Below, in pieces: positions 1 through 8,929 of a DNA stretch of 64,000 nt (position 1 is the stretch's first letter; the number at the start of each line of letters is the position of its first letter). The position numbers and the translations under genes are program-made. Below the pieces are notes generated by a model, which was given only the letters and a program-made list of their open reading frames with translations, was not told where the DNA came from and ran no database searches. This DNA is from Beggiatoa alba B18LD (GTDB lineage Bacteria; Pseudomonadota; Gammaproteobacteria; Beggiatoales; Beggiatoaceae): the NCBI RefSeq assembly GCF_000245015.1, contig NZ_JH600070.1, positions 2,371,804 through 2,435,803 on the forward strand, written 5' to 3'.

Positions 1-202
1 TGTCTGAATCAGAATTCACAAAATTTTTCAGAATTAACAGAATTTAAACCCCTTAAACCAAGAAATTAAGGTGAATCACGCTTTTTAATTCTGCTAATTC
101 TGAAAATTCTGTGAATTCTGATTCAGACAAAAAAAGACCTGCTAGGGTTTAAAAACCTAGCAGGTCTCTGTTTTATTTTGTAAAATTCCGTAGAATTCAG
201 GT
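1..202. repeat. Element A copy 1 (MITE-like palindrome plus terminator hairpin)
   Basis: Positions 1-129 form a long imperfect inverted repeat opening TGTCTGAATCAGAATTC and closing GAATTCTGATTCAGACA. Next comes a compact hairpin at 136-165 (GACCTGCTAGG / CCTAGCAGGTC). On the minus strand the hairpin is followed directly by a run of seven T, as in an intrinsic terminator. A degenerate right terminal repeat (..AGAATTCAGGT) ends near 202, where the insertion-sequence remnant starts. The same module recurs about ten times in the window. The left terminal repeat lies outside the window. Confidence 0.85.
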
Positions 203-206
203 AGAT

Positions 207-1082
207 AACGCGAGTGCGGCGAGATAATAGATATAAAACAGAGGATTAATGATAAAAGCGGAATGGAAGAAATAAAAAGTTATACCTAAAGGAAAAGTAG
301 GGATAATGGAACATCACCAAACGTCCACCCCCACTTTCCAAAGGTACAACCATGGATATGATAACAATCCTGTTCTGCTCAATCGACGACTTTTGTAAAT
401 GGTTTATACCCTTATGGGAACAAATGTTGTTAGAAGAAGGAAATCTCAAGAAAAGTCAGCGAGATGGGATAATGTCCCCGTCGGAAGTGATGACCTTGCT
501 AGTGTTATTTCATCAGTCTAATCAACGCCATTTCAAAGGATTTTATACCCACTATGTCCCGCATGTTCTCGGGGGGCGTTTCCGAAACGGGTCAGTTATC
601 AACGGTTTGTTGAGTTATCCCAGTCAGTGATGATACCGCTCAGTGCCTACTTGCACAGTCGGCGGGTAAACTCTCGCGGGATTGCCTTCATTGACTCAAC
701 CCCGTTAAAGGTTTGCCACAATCGGCGAATTTCACACCATAAAACCTTTGCAAACCTTGCACAACGGGGGAAGAACTCTATTGGGTGGTATTTTGGCTTT
801 AAATTGCACTTCAGTGAATTTGATACGATAATGCTAAAAAAACGTTCCTTAATAGAAACCGTTATCGGTCAGCTTAAATCATTCACTCAGATTGAACATA
901 CGCGCCATCGCAGTGTCTTGGGATTTATGGTCAATGTCATTGCGGGGCTTATTGCTTACACTTGGAAGCTCCATAAGCCTTCTTTGATGTCTCGTATTAA
1001 TCCTAAACTTGATGAGCGCTTTAATTTGTTAAATCCTTCTCAACCTATTTTTATTTAAGTCATTTTTCGCCGTACTCGCGTT
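207..1082 (+). mobile_element. IS982-family insertion sequence remnant
   Basis: The element is bounded by inverted repeats AACGCGAGTGCGGCGA (207-222) and TCGCCGTACTCGCGTT (1067-1082), which match in 15 of 16 positions when one is reverse-complemented. It encloses a broken IS982-type transposase. At about 876 bp it is shorter than the roughly 1 kb usual for the family, in line with the internal deletion. The right end joins the 3' part of an Rpn-family gene in mid-reading-frame, so the IS probably inserted into that gene; the gene's 5' part is no longer next to it. The terminal repeats closely resemble those of the dispersed element A repeats. Confidence 0.8.
352..1058 (+). pseudogene. IS982-family transposase, frameshifted and internally deleted
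   Basis: The N-terminal piece (352-630) has the family opening FCSIDDFCKWFIPLWEQ and LSEVMTLL-like text (SEVMTLLVLFHQSNQRHFK). The second piece (627-1058) has IAFIDSTPLKVCHNRRI, GWYFGFKLH and the C-terminal block KRSLIETVIGQLK. Out-of-frame text around 580-625 reads PKRVSYQRFVELSQS, so one base is missing near the GGGGGG run at about 570. Between FGFKLH and MLKKRSLIE roughly 60 residues, including the region of the second catalytic aspartate, are gone. First Asp (FIDS) and Glu (LIET) of the DDE set remain. The enzyme cannot be active; no programmed frameshift signal is evident. Confidence 0.85.
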
Positions 1083-1448
1083 GAGTTAAGTAACCACTTT
1101 GAAAAATGGGTTTATTTTCTCAAGAACTTATCCACGTTAGATGTAATCCCTGAAATTTTAAACGAACCCGTTTTTCAAAAAGCCTTTCATACAGCGGAAA
1201 TTGTTAATTTAAAACCCCGCCAAGCTAAACAATATCAGCAAAGTTTATTAGATTACTGGTCAAATCAAGCAGTCATAGAAACTGCTCGTAAAGAGGGACA
1301 TTACGAAGGGTTAGCAGAAGGAGAGCTAAAAGCGAAGTTAGCCATCGCAGAACAATTAAAACAACAAGGCATGTCGTTAGCAATAATTCTGCAAATCACA
1401 GGTTTATCAGAGGCGGATTTACATAACGCTCATTATCCCGCCCGATGA
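1083..1448 (+). pseudogene. 3' fragment of Rpn-family (PD-(D/E)XK) transposase-like gene
   Basis: Starting right after the IS end, an open frame without a start codon reads ELSNHFEKWVYFLKNLSTL and ends SEADLHNAHYPAR before TGA at 1446-1448. This is the C-terminal half of the Rpn/TIGR01784-type family: WVYFLKNL..IPEIL, a predicted helical region, and an EGxxEGxxEG-like linker followed by LKQQGMSLAIILQITGLSEADL. The nuclease domain that should precede it is absent, evidently lost through the IS insertion. The last 16 bases overlap the convergent 3' end of queA. The frame is intact for 121 codons, so the disruption may be fairly recent. Confidence 0.8.
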
Positions 1449-2464
1449 TTAATCCACATTGCATCCCCATAGCTAAAAAAGCGATATTTTTCTTGTACAG
1501 CGTAACGATAGGCTTGTAAGGTGAATTCTGTGCCTGCAAAGGCAGAAACCAACATTAATAAAGTCGATTCAGGCAAATGAAAGTTGGTTAACAATGCATC
1601 CACGCTTTTAAAGACGTAACTTGGGGTAATAAATAAGCGTGTTTCCCCTTCATAAGGCTGTATCTCGCCTGATTGCGAAGCGGTTTCTAATGCCCGCACT
1701 GCCGTTGTCCCAATTGCAACCACCCGCCCACCCCGCGCCCGCGTTGCACGAATTTGTTCACAAACCGACTCAGAGACTGATACCCATTCGCTGTGCATCA
1801 CATGCTGGCTTAAATCGTCCACCCGAATCGGGGAAAATGTGCCCGCGCCGACATGTAAGGTTACAAATGTTTGTTGTATCCCTTTCGCGCTAATTTCATC
1901 CAATAAGGTTTGGTCAAAATGTAACCCCGCTGTAGGTGCTGCGACCGCGCCTAAATTTTGCGCGTAAACGGTTTGATAACGCGATTGGTCGATATTGTCG
2001 TCTTGACGGTCGATATAAGGCGGTAACGGAATATGTCCGATGGCTTCTAAAATTTCATAAACCGGGCGTTCATCTTCAAAGCGTAATTCGAAAAAGTTAT
2101 CGATTTTACCGATAACAATAACGGTTATACCGCCTTCTAACTGTATTGCCGTTTCAGGTTTTGGTGGTTTACTCGCTCGCATTTGCCCTAAAAATCGGTG
2201 TTGGTCTAACACCCGCTCGACTAAGATTTCTACCCGCCCGCCTGTGGTTTTTTGTCCAAATAATCGTGCGGGGATGACTTTCGTATTGTTAAAGATGAGT
2301 AAATCTTTTTCGTCTAAAAACTGGGGAAATTCTTTAAAAGTATGATTGGTCAATTGTTGTTTACGGGTGTCGACGAATAATAAACGGCTTCCTGTACGTG
2401 TTGGGCTAGGATATTGGGCGATTAATTCAGGGGGTAATTCGTAGTTAAAATCGGAACGACGCAT
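1433..2464 (-). CDS. queA: S-adenosylmethionine:tRNA ribosyltransferase-isomerase QueA
   Basis: QueA transfers and rearranges the ribosyl part of SAM onto preQ1 in tRNA (Asp, Asn, His, Tyr), giving epoxyqueuosine at the wobble position; it is cytoplasmic. The protein (343 aa from the chosen start) follows the family along its length: MRRSDFNYELPPELIAQYP at the N-terminus, the LFVDTRK block, GRVEILVE, and near the C-terminus GTTAVRALET and ITPSYVFKSVDALLTNFHLPEST, shown here only in part as GTTAVRALE. Four codons upstream there is another ATG, but family members begin at MRxSDF, so 2464 is preferred. No tgt, queG or yajC is adjacent. The 3' end runs into the Rpn gene fragment on the other strand. 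Confidence 0.96.
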   Translation of the reverse strand: MRRSDFNYELPPELIAQYPSPTRTGSRLLFVDTRKQQLTNHTFKEFPQFLDEKDLLIFNNTKVIPARLFGQKTTGGRVEILVERVLDQHRFLGQMRASKPPKPETAIQLEGGITVIVIGKIDNFFELRFEDERPVYEILEAIGHIPLPPYIDRQDDNIDQSRYQTVYAQNLGAVAAPTAGLHFDQTLLDEISAKGIQQTFVTLHVGAGTFSPIRVDDLSQHVMHSEWVSVSESVCEQIRATRARGGRVVAIGTTAVRALETASQSGEIQPYEGETRLFITPSYVFKSVDALLTNFHLPESTLLMLVSAFAGTEFTLQAYRYAVQEKYRFFSYGDAMWINHRAG

Positions 2465-2593
2465 CATCATTGGCATTTTTCAAAAAAGGATTAAATCGAA
2501 ACCGTGTATTCTAGAGAATGTAATACACTTAAGCACGTTAGAAAAATGCTTGTTCATCGCGCTTAAGTGTTAATAATTGGTTACACAAGGGAA

Positions 2594-3370
2594 TTAACGA
2601 TGTTGAAAATTCGGCGGGCGTTTCTCGGTAAAGGCTGCCATGCCTTCTTTTTGGTCTTCTAAGGCAAAAGCAGCATGAAAGGCGCGACGTTCAAATAGCA
2701 AACCTTCCGCTAAACTGCTTTCATAAGCACGATTAACGCATTCTTTCGCCATCATAACAACGGGTTGTGAGAGTTTTGCAATTTGGGTGGCGGTACTCAT
2801 GACTTCATCAAGGAGTTTGTCTGTAGGGACAATACGACTAACCAAACCCGCCCGTTCTGCTTCTTGCGCATCCATCATGCGCCCTGTTAAACACATTTCC
2901 ATGGCTTTAGATTTGCCAATTAAGCGAGTTAGGCGTTGCGTACCGCCCGCACCGGGCATAATGCCGATATTTACTTCAGGTTGACCAAATTTGGCATTGT
3001 CGGCAGCAATGATAAAGTCGCACATCATCGCTACTTCACACCCGCCTCCCAGTGCGTAGCCTGCAACTGCGGCAATCACAGGTTTACGGCAACGGGTTAA
3101 ACGTTCCCAGTCTCGCGTGATAAAGTTCTGTTTATAGGCATCCATATAGCTAAAGTCTTTCATGGCTTTAATGTCTGCCCCTGCCGCAAAGGCTTTTTCA
3201 TTGCCTGTTAAAATCATCACATGAATAGCAGGGTCAGCTTCGCAACTGTCTAACGCATCCGTTAATTCTTGCATGAGTTCAGGGGATAATGCGTTAAGGG
3301 CTTTGGGGCGATTTAATTTGATAAGCGCAACATTATCATGAATTTCCAGCAGAAGATTGTTGTAGTTCAT
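2594..3370 (-). CDS. Short-chain enoyl-CoA hydratase (crotonase family)
   Basis: Predicted to hydrate 2-enoyl-CoA to 3-hydroxyacyl-CoA in fatty-acid or amino-acid catabolism. The 258-aa length is typical. Both catalytic glutamates are present, E112 in [11 protein letters not shown] and E132 in [12 protein letters not shown], spaced 20 residues as in mitochondrial crotonase. The oxyanion-hole regions are AAGADIKAM and YALGGG. A good ribosome-binding site (AAAGGAAA) precedes the ATG. No thiolase or dehydrogenase is next to it, but icmF and an acyl-CoA dehydrogenase elsewhere in the window fit the same kind of acyl-CoA metabolism. Substrate chain length cannot be read from sequence; it resembles the PaaF/FadB-like hydratases. 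Confidence 0.93.
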   Translation of the reverse strand: MNYNNLLLEIHDNVALIKLNRPKALNALSPELMQELTDALDSCEADPAIHVMILTGNEKAFAAGADIKAMKDFSYMDAYKQNFITRDWERLTRCRKPVIAAVAGYALGGGCEVAMMCDFIIAADNAKFGQPEVNIGIMPGAGGTQRLTRLIGKSKAMEMCLTGRMMDAQEAERAGLVSRIVPTDKLLDEVMSTATQIAKLSQPVVMMAKECVNRAYESSLAEGLLFERRAFHAAFALEDQKEGMAAFTEKRPPNFQHR

Positions 3371-3420
3371 GGGGTTTCCTTTGGTGGTTATAAACTTAAC
3401 TTATTGTTATAGAAATTATT

Positions 3421-4578
3421 TTAATTAATACTACTGGCTAAGACTATATTATTGGTAGCTGCCCATTGGCTAATATCTTGACGACTTAAAGCAATCGCCA
3501 TTAAATCGGGGAATTGGTCAGGGGTACAAGCAAAGGTTGGAATGCCCAAGCTGGCAAAAGCTTGCGCTAAGCGGGTGTCATAAATGGGCGAACCGTCATC
3601 ATTTAACGCTAATAAAGTAATGACTTGTACGCCCGCCCGCACTAAATTGGCTGCCCGCCCGACGAGGGCTTTAGCATCGCCACCTTCGTATAAATCGGTG
3701 ATTAAGACTAAAGTTGTATCTTCAGGTTTCGTTACTAATTTTTCACAATAAGCGAGTGCGTTATTAATATCTGTGCCCCCGCCTAATTGTGTGCCGAATA
3801 GCACATCGACAGGGTCGACCAGCATGTCCGTTAAATCCATAACAACCGTATCAAAAACAATCATCTGAGTTTTAACGGCTGGAATAGATGCCATGACCGC
3901 CGCAAAAATGCTGGCATAAACCACGCTACTTGCCATTGAGCCTGATTGGTCAACACAGAGGATAATATCTTGTAATGTGCGCCGTTGTTTACGGGCATAA
4001 CCGATTAAGGTTTGTGGAATAATACTTTTATAATCAGCTTGATAATGTTTTAAATTGGCGCGAATAGTACGTAACCAGTCGATTTCTGCATGACGTGGGC
4101 GGTTATTTCGTCTTGCGCGGTTTAAACTGCCACGCACCGCTTGCTGCATGGTTAATTCCAGTTTTTCCAATAACTGATTAACTACTTTATTGACAACTAA
4201 ACGCGCGGTTTCTTTCGTCTTTTCAGGCATAGAACGATTAAGCGAAACGATGTTTGCCACTAAATGGACATCTGCTTCTAACGTTTCTAAAAGCTCAGGT
4301 TGCAAGAGTAACGCACCTAAATTTAAACGCTCTATCGCGTCTTTTTGCATGACTTGGACAACGCTTTGCGGGAAATATTCGCGAATATCGCCTAACCAAC
4401 GAGCAATATTTGGTGCAGAACTGCCTAGCCCCCCTTTACGCGAATCGCTATCGTATAACTGCGACAAGGTGCTATCGAGGCGAGTATCCTCTTTGCCCAA
4501 TTGGCAACCCGTCCCATCTGCCGCACCGCCCCCCAATAACAACCGCCAACGCCGCAAACGCTCTGCATTATCTACCAT
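3421..4578 (-). CDS. VWA (von Willebrand A) domain protein, orphan
   Basis: The C-terminal half is a VWA domain with an intact metal-ion-dependent adhesion site: D210-Q-S212-G-S214 in ILCVDQSGSM, GGGTDIN and ITDLYEGGD further on. The N-terminal ~190 residues are predicted helical and rich in leucines and basic residues (RARRNNRPRHAEIDWL), as in bacterial cytosolic VWA proteins that work with MoxR AAA+ ATPases. There is no signal peptide or membrane segment. The gene stands alone: no MoxR ATPase or SWIM-zinc partner lies on either side. Its function is unknown; chaperone-like metal or cofactor insertion is the usual proposal for MoxR/VWA pairs. Confidence 0.85.
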   Translation of the reverse strand: MVDNAERLRRWRLLLGGGAADGTGCQLGKEDTRLDSTLSQLYDSDSRKGGLGSSAPNIARWLGDIREYFPQSVVQVMQKDAIERLNLGALLLQPELLETLEADVHLVANIVSLNRSMPEKTKETARLVVNKVVNQLLEKLELTMQQAVRGSLNRARRNNRPRHAEIDWLRTIRANLKHYQADYKSIIPQTLIGYARKQRRTLQDIILCVDQSGSMASSVVYASIFAAVMASIPAVKTQMIVFDTVVMDLTDMLVDPVDVLFGTQLGGGTDINNALAYCEKLVTKPEDTTLVLITDLYEGGDAKALVGRAANLVRAGVQVITLLALNDDGSPIYDTRLAQAFASLGIPTFACTPDQFPDLMAIALSRQDISQWAATNNIVLASSIN

Positions 4579-4822
4579 GATATGAGTTACCTTTAATAAA
4601 GTCTGTTCATGCCGATATGGCTAAAGTATAAGTGAAAATCGTAAGCGTGTTTAAATTTCTTATCACACATCAATCATTACCCATGTAAATTATCTATTAA
4701 ATTGTAAAATATGAATAAATAAGTTTTCGCTTCCCCCTACAAAATCCCCAGATTGTCCATAACATAATTCCCCTATTTGCCCTATACTTTTTTACCTTTT
4801 CCATACCCTGTAACACATCGAT

Positions 4823-6145
4823 ATGTCATCTGAATCTGAATATTCCCAGCAGTTCGTCGAATGGTTTCGGCAAGCCTCCCCCTATATTCATGCACATCGG
4901 GGAAAAACCGTTGTGATTAGCTTTGTGGGAGAAGCCGTACAAAGCCCCTATTTTAGAAATCTCATTCATGATATTGCCTTACTAAATAGTCTTGGCATTC
5001 GTATCGTATTAATTCACGGCGTGCGTACCCAAATTGATGAAGAACTCGCAATTCGCGGGCAAAAGCCAAACTATGCCAATGGATTACGTATTACTGATGA
5101 AATTACGCTAAGTTGCGTTAAAGCTGCTTGTGGTGAAGTCAGCAGTATCATTGAAAGCTATTTATCGATGGGTCTTACAAACTCCCCAACTGCTGATGTA
5201 CGTATTCGAACCGCATCAGGTAACTTTATCACGGCTCGCCCTGTTGGCGTGCGCGATGGTGTGGACTACATCTATACAGGCGAAGTTCGACGCATTGACA
5301 CAGAAGCCATTACGCGCCGTTTAGATGAAGGCTGCATCGTCCTTGTCCCCCCAATGGGCTACTCACCCACAGGCGAAGCCTTTAACCTACTGACTGAAGA
5401 AGTAGCTACCGAGGTCGCCATTGGGTTACGCGCCCATAAATGGGTTTGTTTAACTGAAGCCGAAGGCATTTTCGACCACGAAGGGCGATTAGTTCAACAG
5501 TTTACCTTGCTAGAAGCCCAACGCTTTTTAACCACCAGCACCTTACCCGACCACATAAAACGCCAACTTGCCAATGCAATTCGTGCCTGTCAAAAAGGCG
5601 TGCATCGAGTGCATTTAGTCACCGACGACATTGATGGCGCGTTACTCATGGAACTCTTTAGCCGTGATGGCGTTGGCACATTAATCAGTACAGACCCCTT
5701 TGAACACCTGCGCAAAGCCACCATTGATGATGTAGCAGGCTTAATTGAACTCATCCGCCCATTAGAAGAAGCAGGCATACTAGTCAGACGCTCCCGCGAA
5801 AAATTAGAAATGGAAATCAACCATTTCACCCTACAAGAACGTGACGGCATGATTATCGCGTGCGCGGCTATCTACCCCTTTACCGAAGAAAACATGGCAG
5901 AACTCGCTTGCGTTGCCGTACACCCAGCCTATCAAGGCTCAGACCGTGGCGACATGTTACTGGCTTATGCAGAACGAGAAGCTCGCCGAATGGGCGTTCG
6001 TTGTCTTTTTGTCCTCACCACCCACACCGCCCACTGGTTTCAAGAACGCGGATTTATTGCCGCCAACATCGACGTACTCCCTGTTGCTCGACGCGGGCTT
6101 TACAACTACCAACGCAACTCTAAAGTATTCATTAAACAACTTTAA
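4823..6145 (+). CDS. argA: Amino-acid N-acetyltransferase (N-acetylglutamate synthase) ArgA
   Basis: Catalyses acetyl-CoA + L-glutamate to N-acetylglutamate, the first step of arginine synthesis, in the cytoplasm. The 440 aa match classical ArgA (443 aa in E. coli). An amino-acid-kinase-like regulatory domain spans roughly residues 1-290 (VISFVGEAVQSPYFRN, IVLIHGVRTQID) and a C-terminal GNAT domain spans about 300-440 (LACVAVHPAYQGSDRGDML, the acetyl-CoA loop). The kinase-like domain is the arginine-feedback site in the family. No clear Shine-Dalgarno precedes the ATG. argG lies at 52.8-54.0 kb, so arginine genes are scattered. A stem-loop follows the stop. Confidence 0.95.
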   Translation: MSSESEYSQQFVEWFRQASPYIHAHRGKTVVISFVGEAVQSPYFRNLIHDIALLNSLGIRIVLIHGVRTQIDEELAIRGQKPNYANGLRITDEITLSCVKAACGEVSSIIESYLSMGLTNSPTADVRIRTASGNFITARPVGVRDGVDYIYTGEVRRIDTEAITRRLDEGCIVLVPPMGYSPTGEAFNLLTEEVATEVAIGLRAHKWVCLTEAEGIFDHEGRLVQQFTLLEAQRFLTTSTLPDHIKRQLANAIRACQKGVHRVHLVTDDIDGALLMELFSRDGVGTLISTDPFEHLRKATIDDVAGLIELIRPLEEAGILVRRSREKLEMEINHFTLQERDGMIIACAAIYPFTEENMAELACVAVHPAYQGSDRGDMLLAYAEREARRMGVRCLFVLTTHTAHWFQERGFIAANIDVLPVARRGLYNYQRNSKVFIKQL

Positions 6146-6149
6146 GCAT

Positions 6150-6201
6150 CAGGGCAAGCAATATTATGAAATTTAATTTATTAAATAATATGCTTGCCCT
6201 G
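6150..6201 (+). terminator. Stem-loop after argA
   Basis: CAGGGCAAGCA (6150-6160) pairs with TGCTTGCCCTG (6191-6201), and the pairing continues into the AT-rich inner part with one bulge. It sits 5 bp after the argA stop. No long T-run follows, so it may be a terminator, an mRNA-stabilising stem or a small palindromic repeat. Confidence 0.55.
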
Positions 6202-6269
6202 AATGAAAGTTTTCTACACGGAAATAACCTAAATTTAACGATAAATAAAACTAACGTTGGAAACACAAC

Positions 6270-7128
6270 ATGACCGACAAATCTCTAGGCACATTCATCA
6301 ACCCCTTCACCGATTTTGGCTTTAAAAAAATACTTCGGCAGTGAAGAAAGTAAACCCCTACTCATCAGCTTCCTCAATGATTTATTACCGATAAAACACA
6401 AAATTGTCAGCTTAGAATTTAAAAATATCGAAAAACTCGGCATGTTAGAAGAAGACCGACGCGCCATCTTTGATATTTATTGTCGGGATGAAAAAAATCA
6501 GGAATTCATTGTTGAATTACAACGTGCAAAACAAGAACACTTTCAAGACCGCGCTACCTATTACGCCAGTTTCTTAATTCAAGACCAAGCCAAAAAAGGC
6601 AAATGGGACTTTGAATTAACCCCGATTTATTTCATTGGGATTTTAGACTTCTCTTTAGCCAGTTTTCCCGATGACCATTACTTACATTTCGGACAAATTA
6701 CCGATATTTACAGTAAAGAAGTCATGTTTAAGAAATTGAACTTCATTTACATAGAAATGGCGAAATTCAAAAAGCAAGAATCCGAATTAGCGAATCATCT
6801 GGAATGGTGGTTATATTTTCTGCGTGAATTGGTGACATTTGACGATATGCCGAGAGAATTTCAAGGCGATATTATCGAAGACGCTTTTGCGTTAGCGAAA
6901 TTAGCGAATATGAGTTATGAAGACCGACATGCGTATGAATTGAGTTTGAAATACTACCGCGATTTCATCAATGTGCTTGATACCGCTAAACAGGAAGGGA
7001 TTGAGATAGGAATCGCGCAAGAAAAAATGAAAGTTGCAATCGCATTGAAAAAAAACGATGTCCCTCTTGAGCTTATTATGGTTGCAACGGGATTAACGCG
7101 CGAAGAAATCGAACAGTTGTCATTCTAG
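6270..7128 (+). pseudogene. Rpn-family recombination-promoting nuclease/transposase-like protein, frameshifted at A7
   Basis: Family members open with a conserved block that here starts at ATG 6270 (MTDKSLGTFINPFTDFGFKK) and should continue YFGSEESKPLLISFLNDLL. The A-run at 6324-6330 has seven A; with six the two parts join perfectly, with seven the frame stops at TGA after ILRQ. The downstream frame (from a TTG at 6316) is open to 7128 and has the PD-(D/E)XK nuclease core FDIYCRDEKNQEFIVELQ, WWLYFLRELVTF and a C-terminal LIMVATGLTREEIEQL helix. Either the gene is broken, or a poly-A run allows slippage that restores about 285 aa, or the base is a sequencing error. Known Rpn proteins are RecA-independent recombination nucleases. 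Confidence 0.8.
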
Positions 7129-7132
7129 TCAT

Positions 7133-7157
7133 AATCTGAGCTCTGCGAGATTTTATA
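7133..7157. repeat. Element A terminal-repeat remnant
   Basis: AATCTGAGCTCTGCGAG follows the Rpn stop by five bases and matches the outer terminal repeat of element A (compare AACTTGAGCTCTGCGAG, reverse complement, at 24234-24250). The palindromic core is missing, so this is a decayed copy. Confidence 0.55.
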
Positions 7158-7181
7158 AATTAAACAGCAAGTTCAGGAGCT

Positions 7182-7199
7182 AAATAGCTTTAGCTATTT
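7182..7199 (+). terminator. Short stem-loop in convergent gap
   Basis: AAATAGC / GCTATTT with a four-base loop and a trailing T. It is a weak but plausible terminator between the Rpn gene and the unknown-protein pair on the other strand. Confidence 0.35.
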
Positions 7200-7241
7200 T
7201 AAAAACTGAATGTTTTCATATACCTTCTCTTAATATCGCTA

Positions 7242-7940
7242 CTATTTTTTTGTGTTATTTGTCATGTTTTTATCAACAAATAAGGGTTTTAACTTTTCTA
7301 AATGGGGTTCTAAGCGGAGGGAAAGTAACGCAGAAATCGAGAATAAGGTCGATAAAACATCTAAATTGGAATCAGCTTCGCTGGCTGCTCGAATGCGTTG
7401 TAAAAAATCGTAATTAAGCGTCTGCATTTCCTCATAGAATTTCTTTAAGCCGTTCAATTCTAAATCAGCAACACCGCCATCTTGATGGATGTAGTATTGT
7501 GTTAATAAATAAGAGGAGGTAACACGAAAGACGATTTCATCTAGCGAGGCAAAGGGTAGGTGATAATGTGCCATGCCACGCATTTTTGAAAGTAAAGGAC
7601 AGGCACTTGTTGCCATCACAAAGCCAATTAATGCCCGCAATCCTGTTTGTGCGTCTGAGCGTTTGATATATTCCCGCTCTGGTGTTTTAACCCGTACATC
7701 GGCTGCACTACACGATAAAATCTCGCGAAATCCTAAAATAATTTCTTTTGCGTCTATTGCTGCAGGACAGTGTGAATGAGATTTAGTTTCTAAAGGACAA
7801 TTACTACATTGATGGAAATCTAATTCTGTCCACTGTGGGTAGTCTTCTTTGTTAAGGAGGTTGGGGCGGGGTCTTTCAAAATTAATTTTGTATTGTAAGA
7901 CTTTGCCATCATCCATTGTGAAAGTGTATTCAATAAACAT
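7242..7940 (-). CDS. Uncharacterised Cys-motif protein, tandem paralogue 1 (possibly DUF6901-like)
   Basis: About 232 aa, cytoplasmic by appearance (no signal or membrane segment). It starts MFIEYTFTMDDGK, then a Cys cluster FHQCSNCPL...SHCPAAIDA, a middle block VKTPEREYIKRSDAQTGLR, then CPLLSKMRGMAHYHLPFAS and helices to the end. The next gene upstream (8022-8690) encodes a close paralogue that starts at the equivalent methionine, so 7940 is chosen; an upstream ATG at 7958 and one at 7994 are also in frame. The four N-terminal cysteines could bind metal. I recall a similar domain of unknown function (DUF6901) but cannot verify this. No function is assigned. Confidence 0.8.
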   Translation of the reverse strand: MFIEYTFTMDDGKVLQYKINFERPRPNLLNKEDYPQWTELDFHQCSNCPLETKSHSHCPAAIDAKEIILGFREILSCSAADVRVKTPEREYIKRSDAQTGLRALIGFVMATSACPLLSKMRGMAHYHLPFASLDEIVFRVTSSYLLTQYYIHQDGGVADLELNGLKKFYEEMQTLNYDFLQRIRAASEADSNLDVLSTLFSISALLSLRLEPHLEKLKPLFVDKNMTNNTKK

Positions 7941-8021
7941 TTGCCGACTGTCGAACATAGTGGGGTACTCTTTGGTCACACATCGCTTATGCACATCAGA
8001 ACTTTAATCTTGATTGAGTGA

Positions 8022-8690
8022 TTAATCAAACAAATATTCTATATCTTTTAGGTGTCTTTCCAACGATAAAGACAACATAGATGAGATGGTGAATAGTGTG
8101 GCGAGTACGTTTAGGTTGGAATCTGCCTCAGTTGCTGCACGGATACGTTCTAAAAAATGATAATTAACGGTTTGGGTTTCTTTAAAACGTTGTTTTAAAT
8201 TTGTAAAGTCTAAATCTACAGCTCTGTTTTTCTTATGATTGTAATACTGTTCTAACATATAGGAAGCCGTCACACGAAAGACTGTTTCATCCAATGACGC
8301 AAAGGGTAGATGATAATAAGCCATTCCTCGCATTTTAGAAAGGAGTGGACATGCACTACTTGCCATCACAAAACCGATAATTGCACGTAGCCCTGTCTGG
8401 GCATCGGTTCGTTTAAAGTATTCACGTTCTGGCGTTTTTACATGAATATCGACTTCATGACAGGAAATAATATCGGCAAACCCAAGTAGGATTTCGTAGG
8501 CATCAATGGCGGGGGGACAATGGGAATAGTGTGATTTTTGTAGGGGGCAGTTAGGACATTGGTGAAATTCTAAAAGCGTCCAATGGGGGTATTTGTCTTG
8601 TTCTAATAGATGTTCTCTGGGTCTATAAAACTCAACTTTGTAGTTCAAGACCTTTCCATCATCCATTGTGAAGGTATATTCGATATACAT
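8022..8690 (-). CDS. Uncharacterised Cys-motif protein, tandem paralogue 2 (possibly DUF6901-like)
   Basis: The 222-aa paralogue of the downstream gene shows strong identity along the whole length: YIEYTFTMDDGKVL, FHQCPNCPL, HCPPAIDA, TPEREYFKRTDAQTGLRA, SACPLLSKMRGMAYYHLPFASLDE (quoted in part). The divergence is mostly at the C-terminus and in the lysine/asparagine-rich segment NHKKNRAVDL. The two genes are in the same direction with a gap under 100 bp, so they probably form a duplication-born two-gene operon. The Cys positions in both N-terminal clusters and the C-P-L-L motif are conserved in the pair, which argues that they matter. Function unknown. Confidence 0.82.
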   Translation of the reverse strand: MYIEYTFTMDDGKVLNYKVEFYRPREHLLEQDKYPHWTLLEFHQCPNCPLQKSHYSHCPPAIDAYEILLGFADIISCHEVDIHVKTPEREYFKRTDAQTGLRAIIGFVMASSACPLLSKMRGMAYYHLPFASLDETVFRVTASYMLEQYYNHKKNRAVDLDFTNLKQRFKETQTVNYHFLERIRAATEADSNLNVLATLFTISSMLSLSLERHLKDIEYLFD

Positions 8691-8929
8691 AGACAGATAC
8701 CTGATTGTTATTGCCCTAACGTCTGTTGTAATGACATCCCAAGTTTTTTATATCTAAGCGAGTTTTATGCCAATGCAAATATTATGGGGTATTAATCGCA
8801 TAAATAGGCTGGCTTTATTCTAAAATAACAACCTTAATCGATTGGTATAAAATCAATTAATAGATTTTACAAGCCATTATGTAAAAGAAAATACACAAGT
8901 TTGAGGGAGTGAGGTATTTATTGTATGAA

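Noticed and set aside
352-1058. Programmed frameshift producing an active IS982 transposase
   Set aside because: About 60 central residues around a catalytic aspartate are also deleted, so frameshifting could not restore activity.
5860-6176. Overlapping plus-strand frames of 87 codons within argA
   Set aside because: They are shadow frames of argA, which has full-length homology; their composition is unlike proteins.
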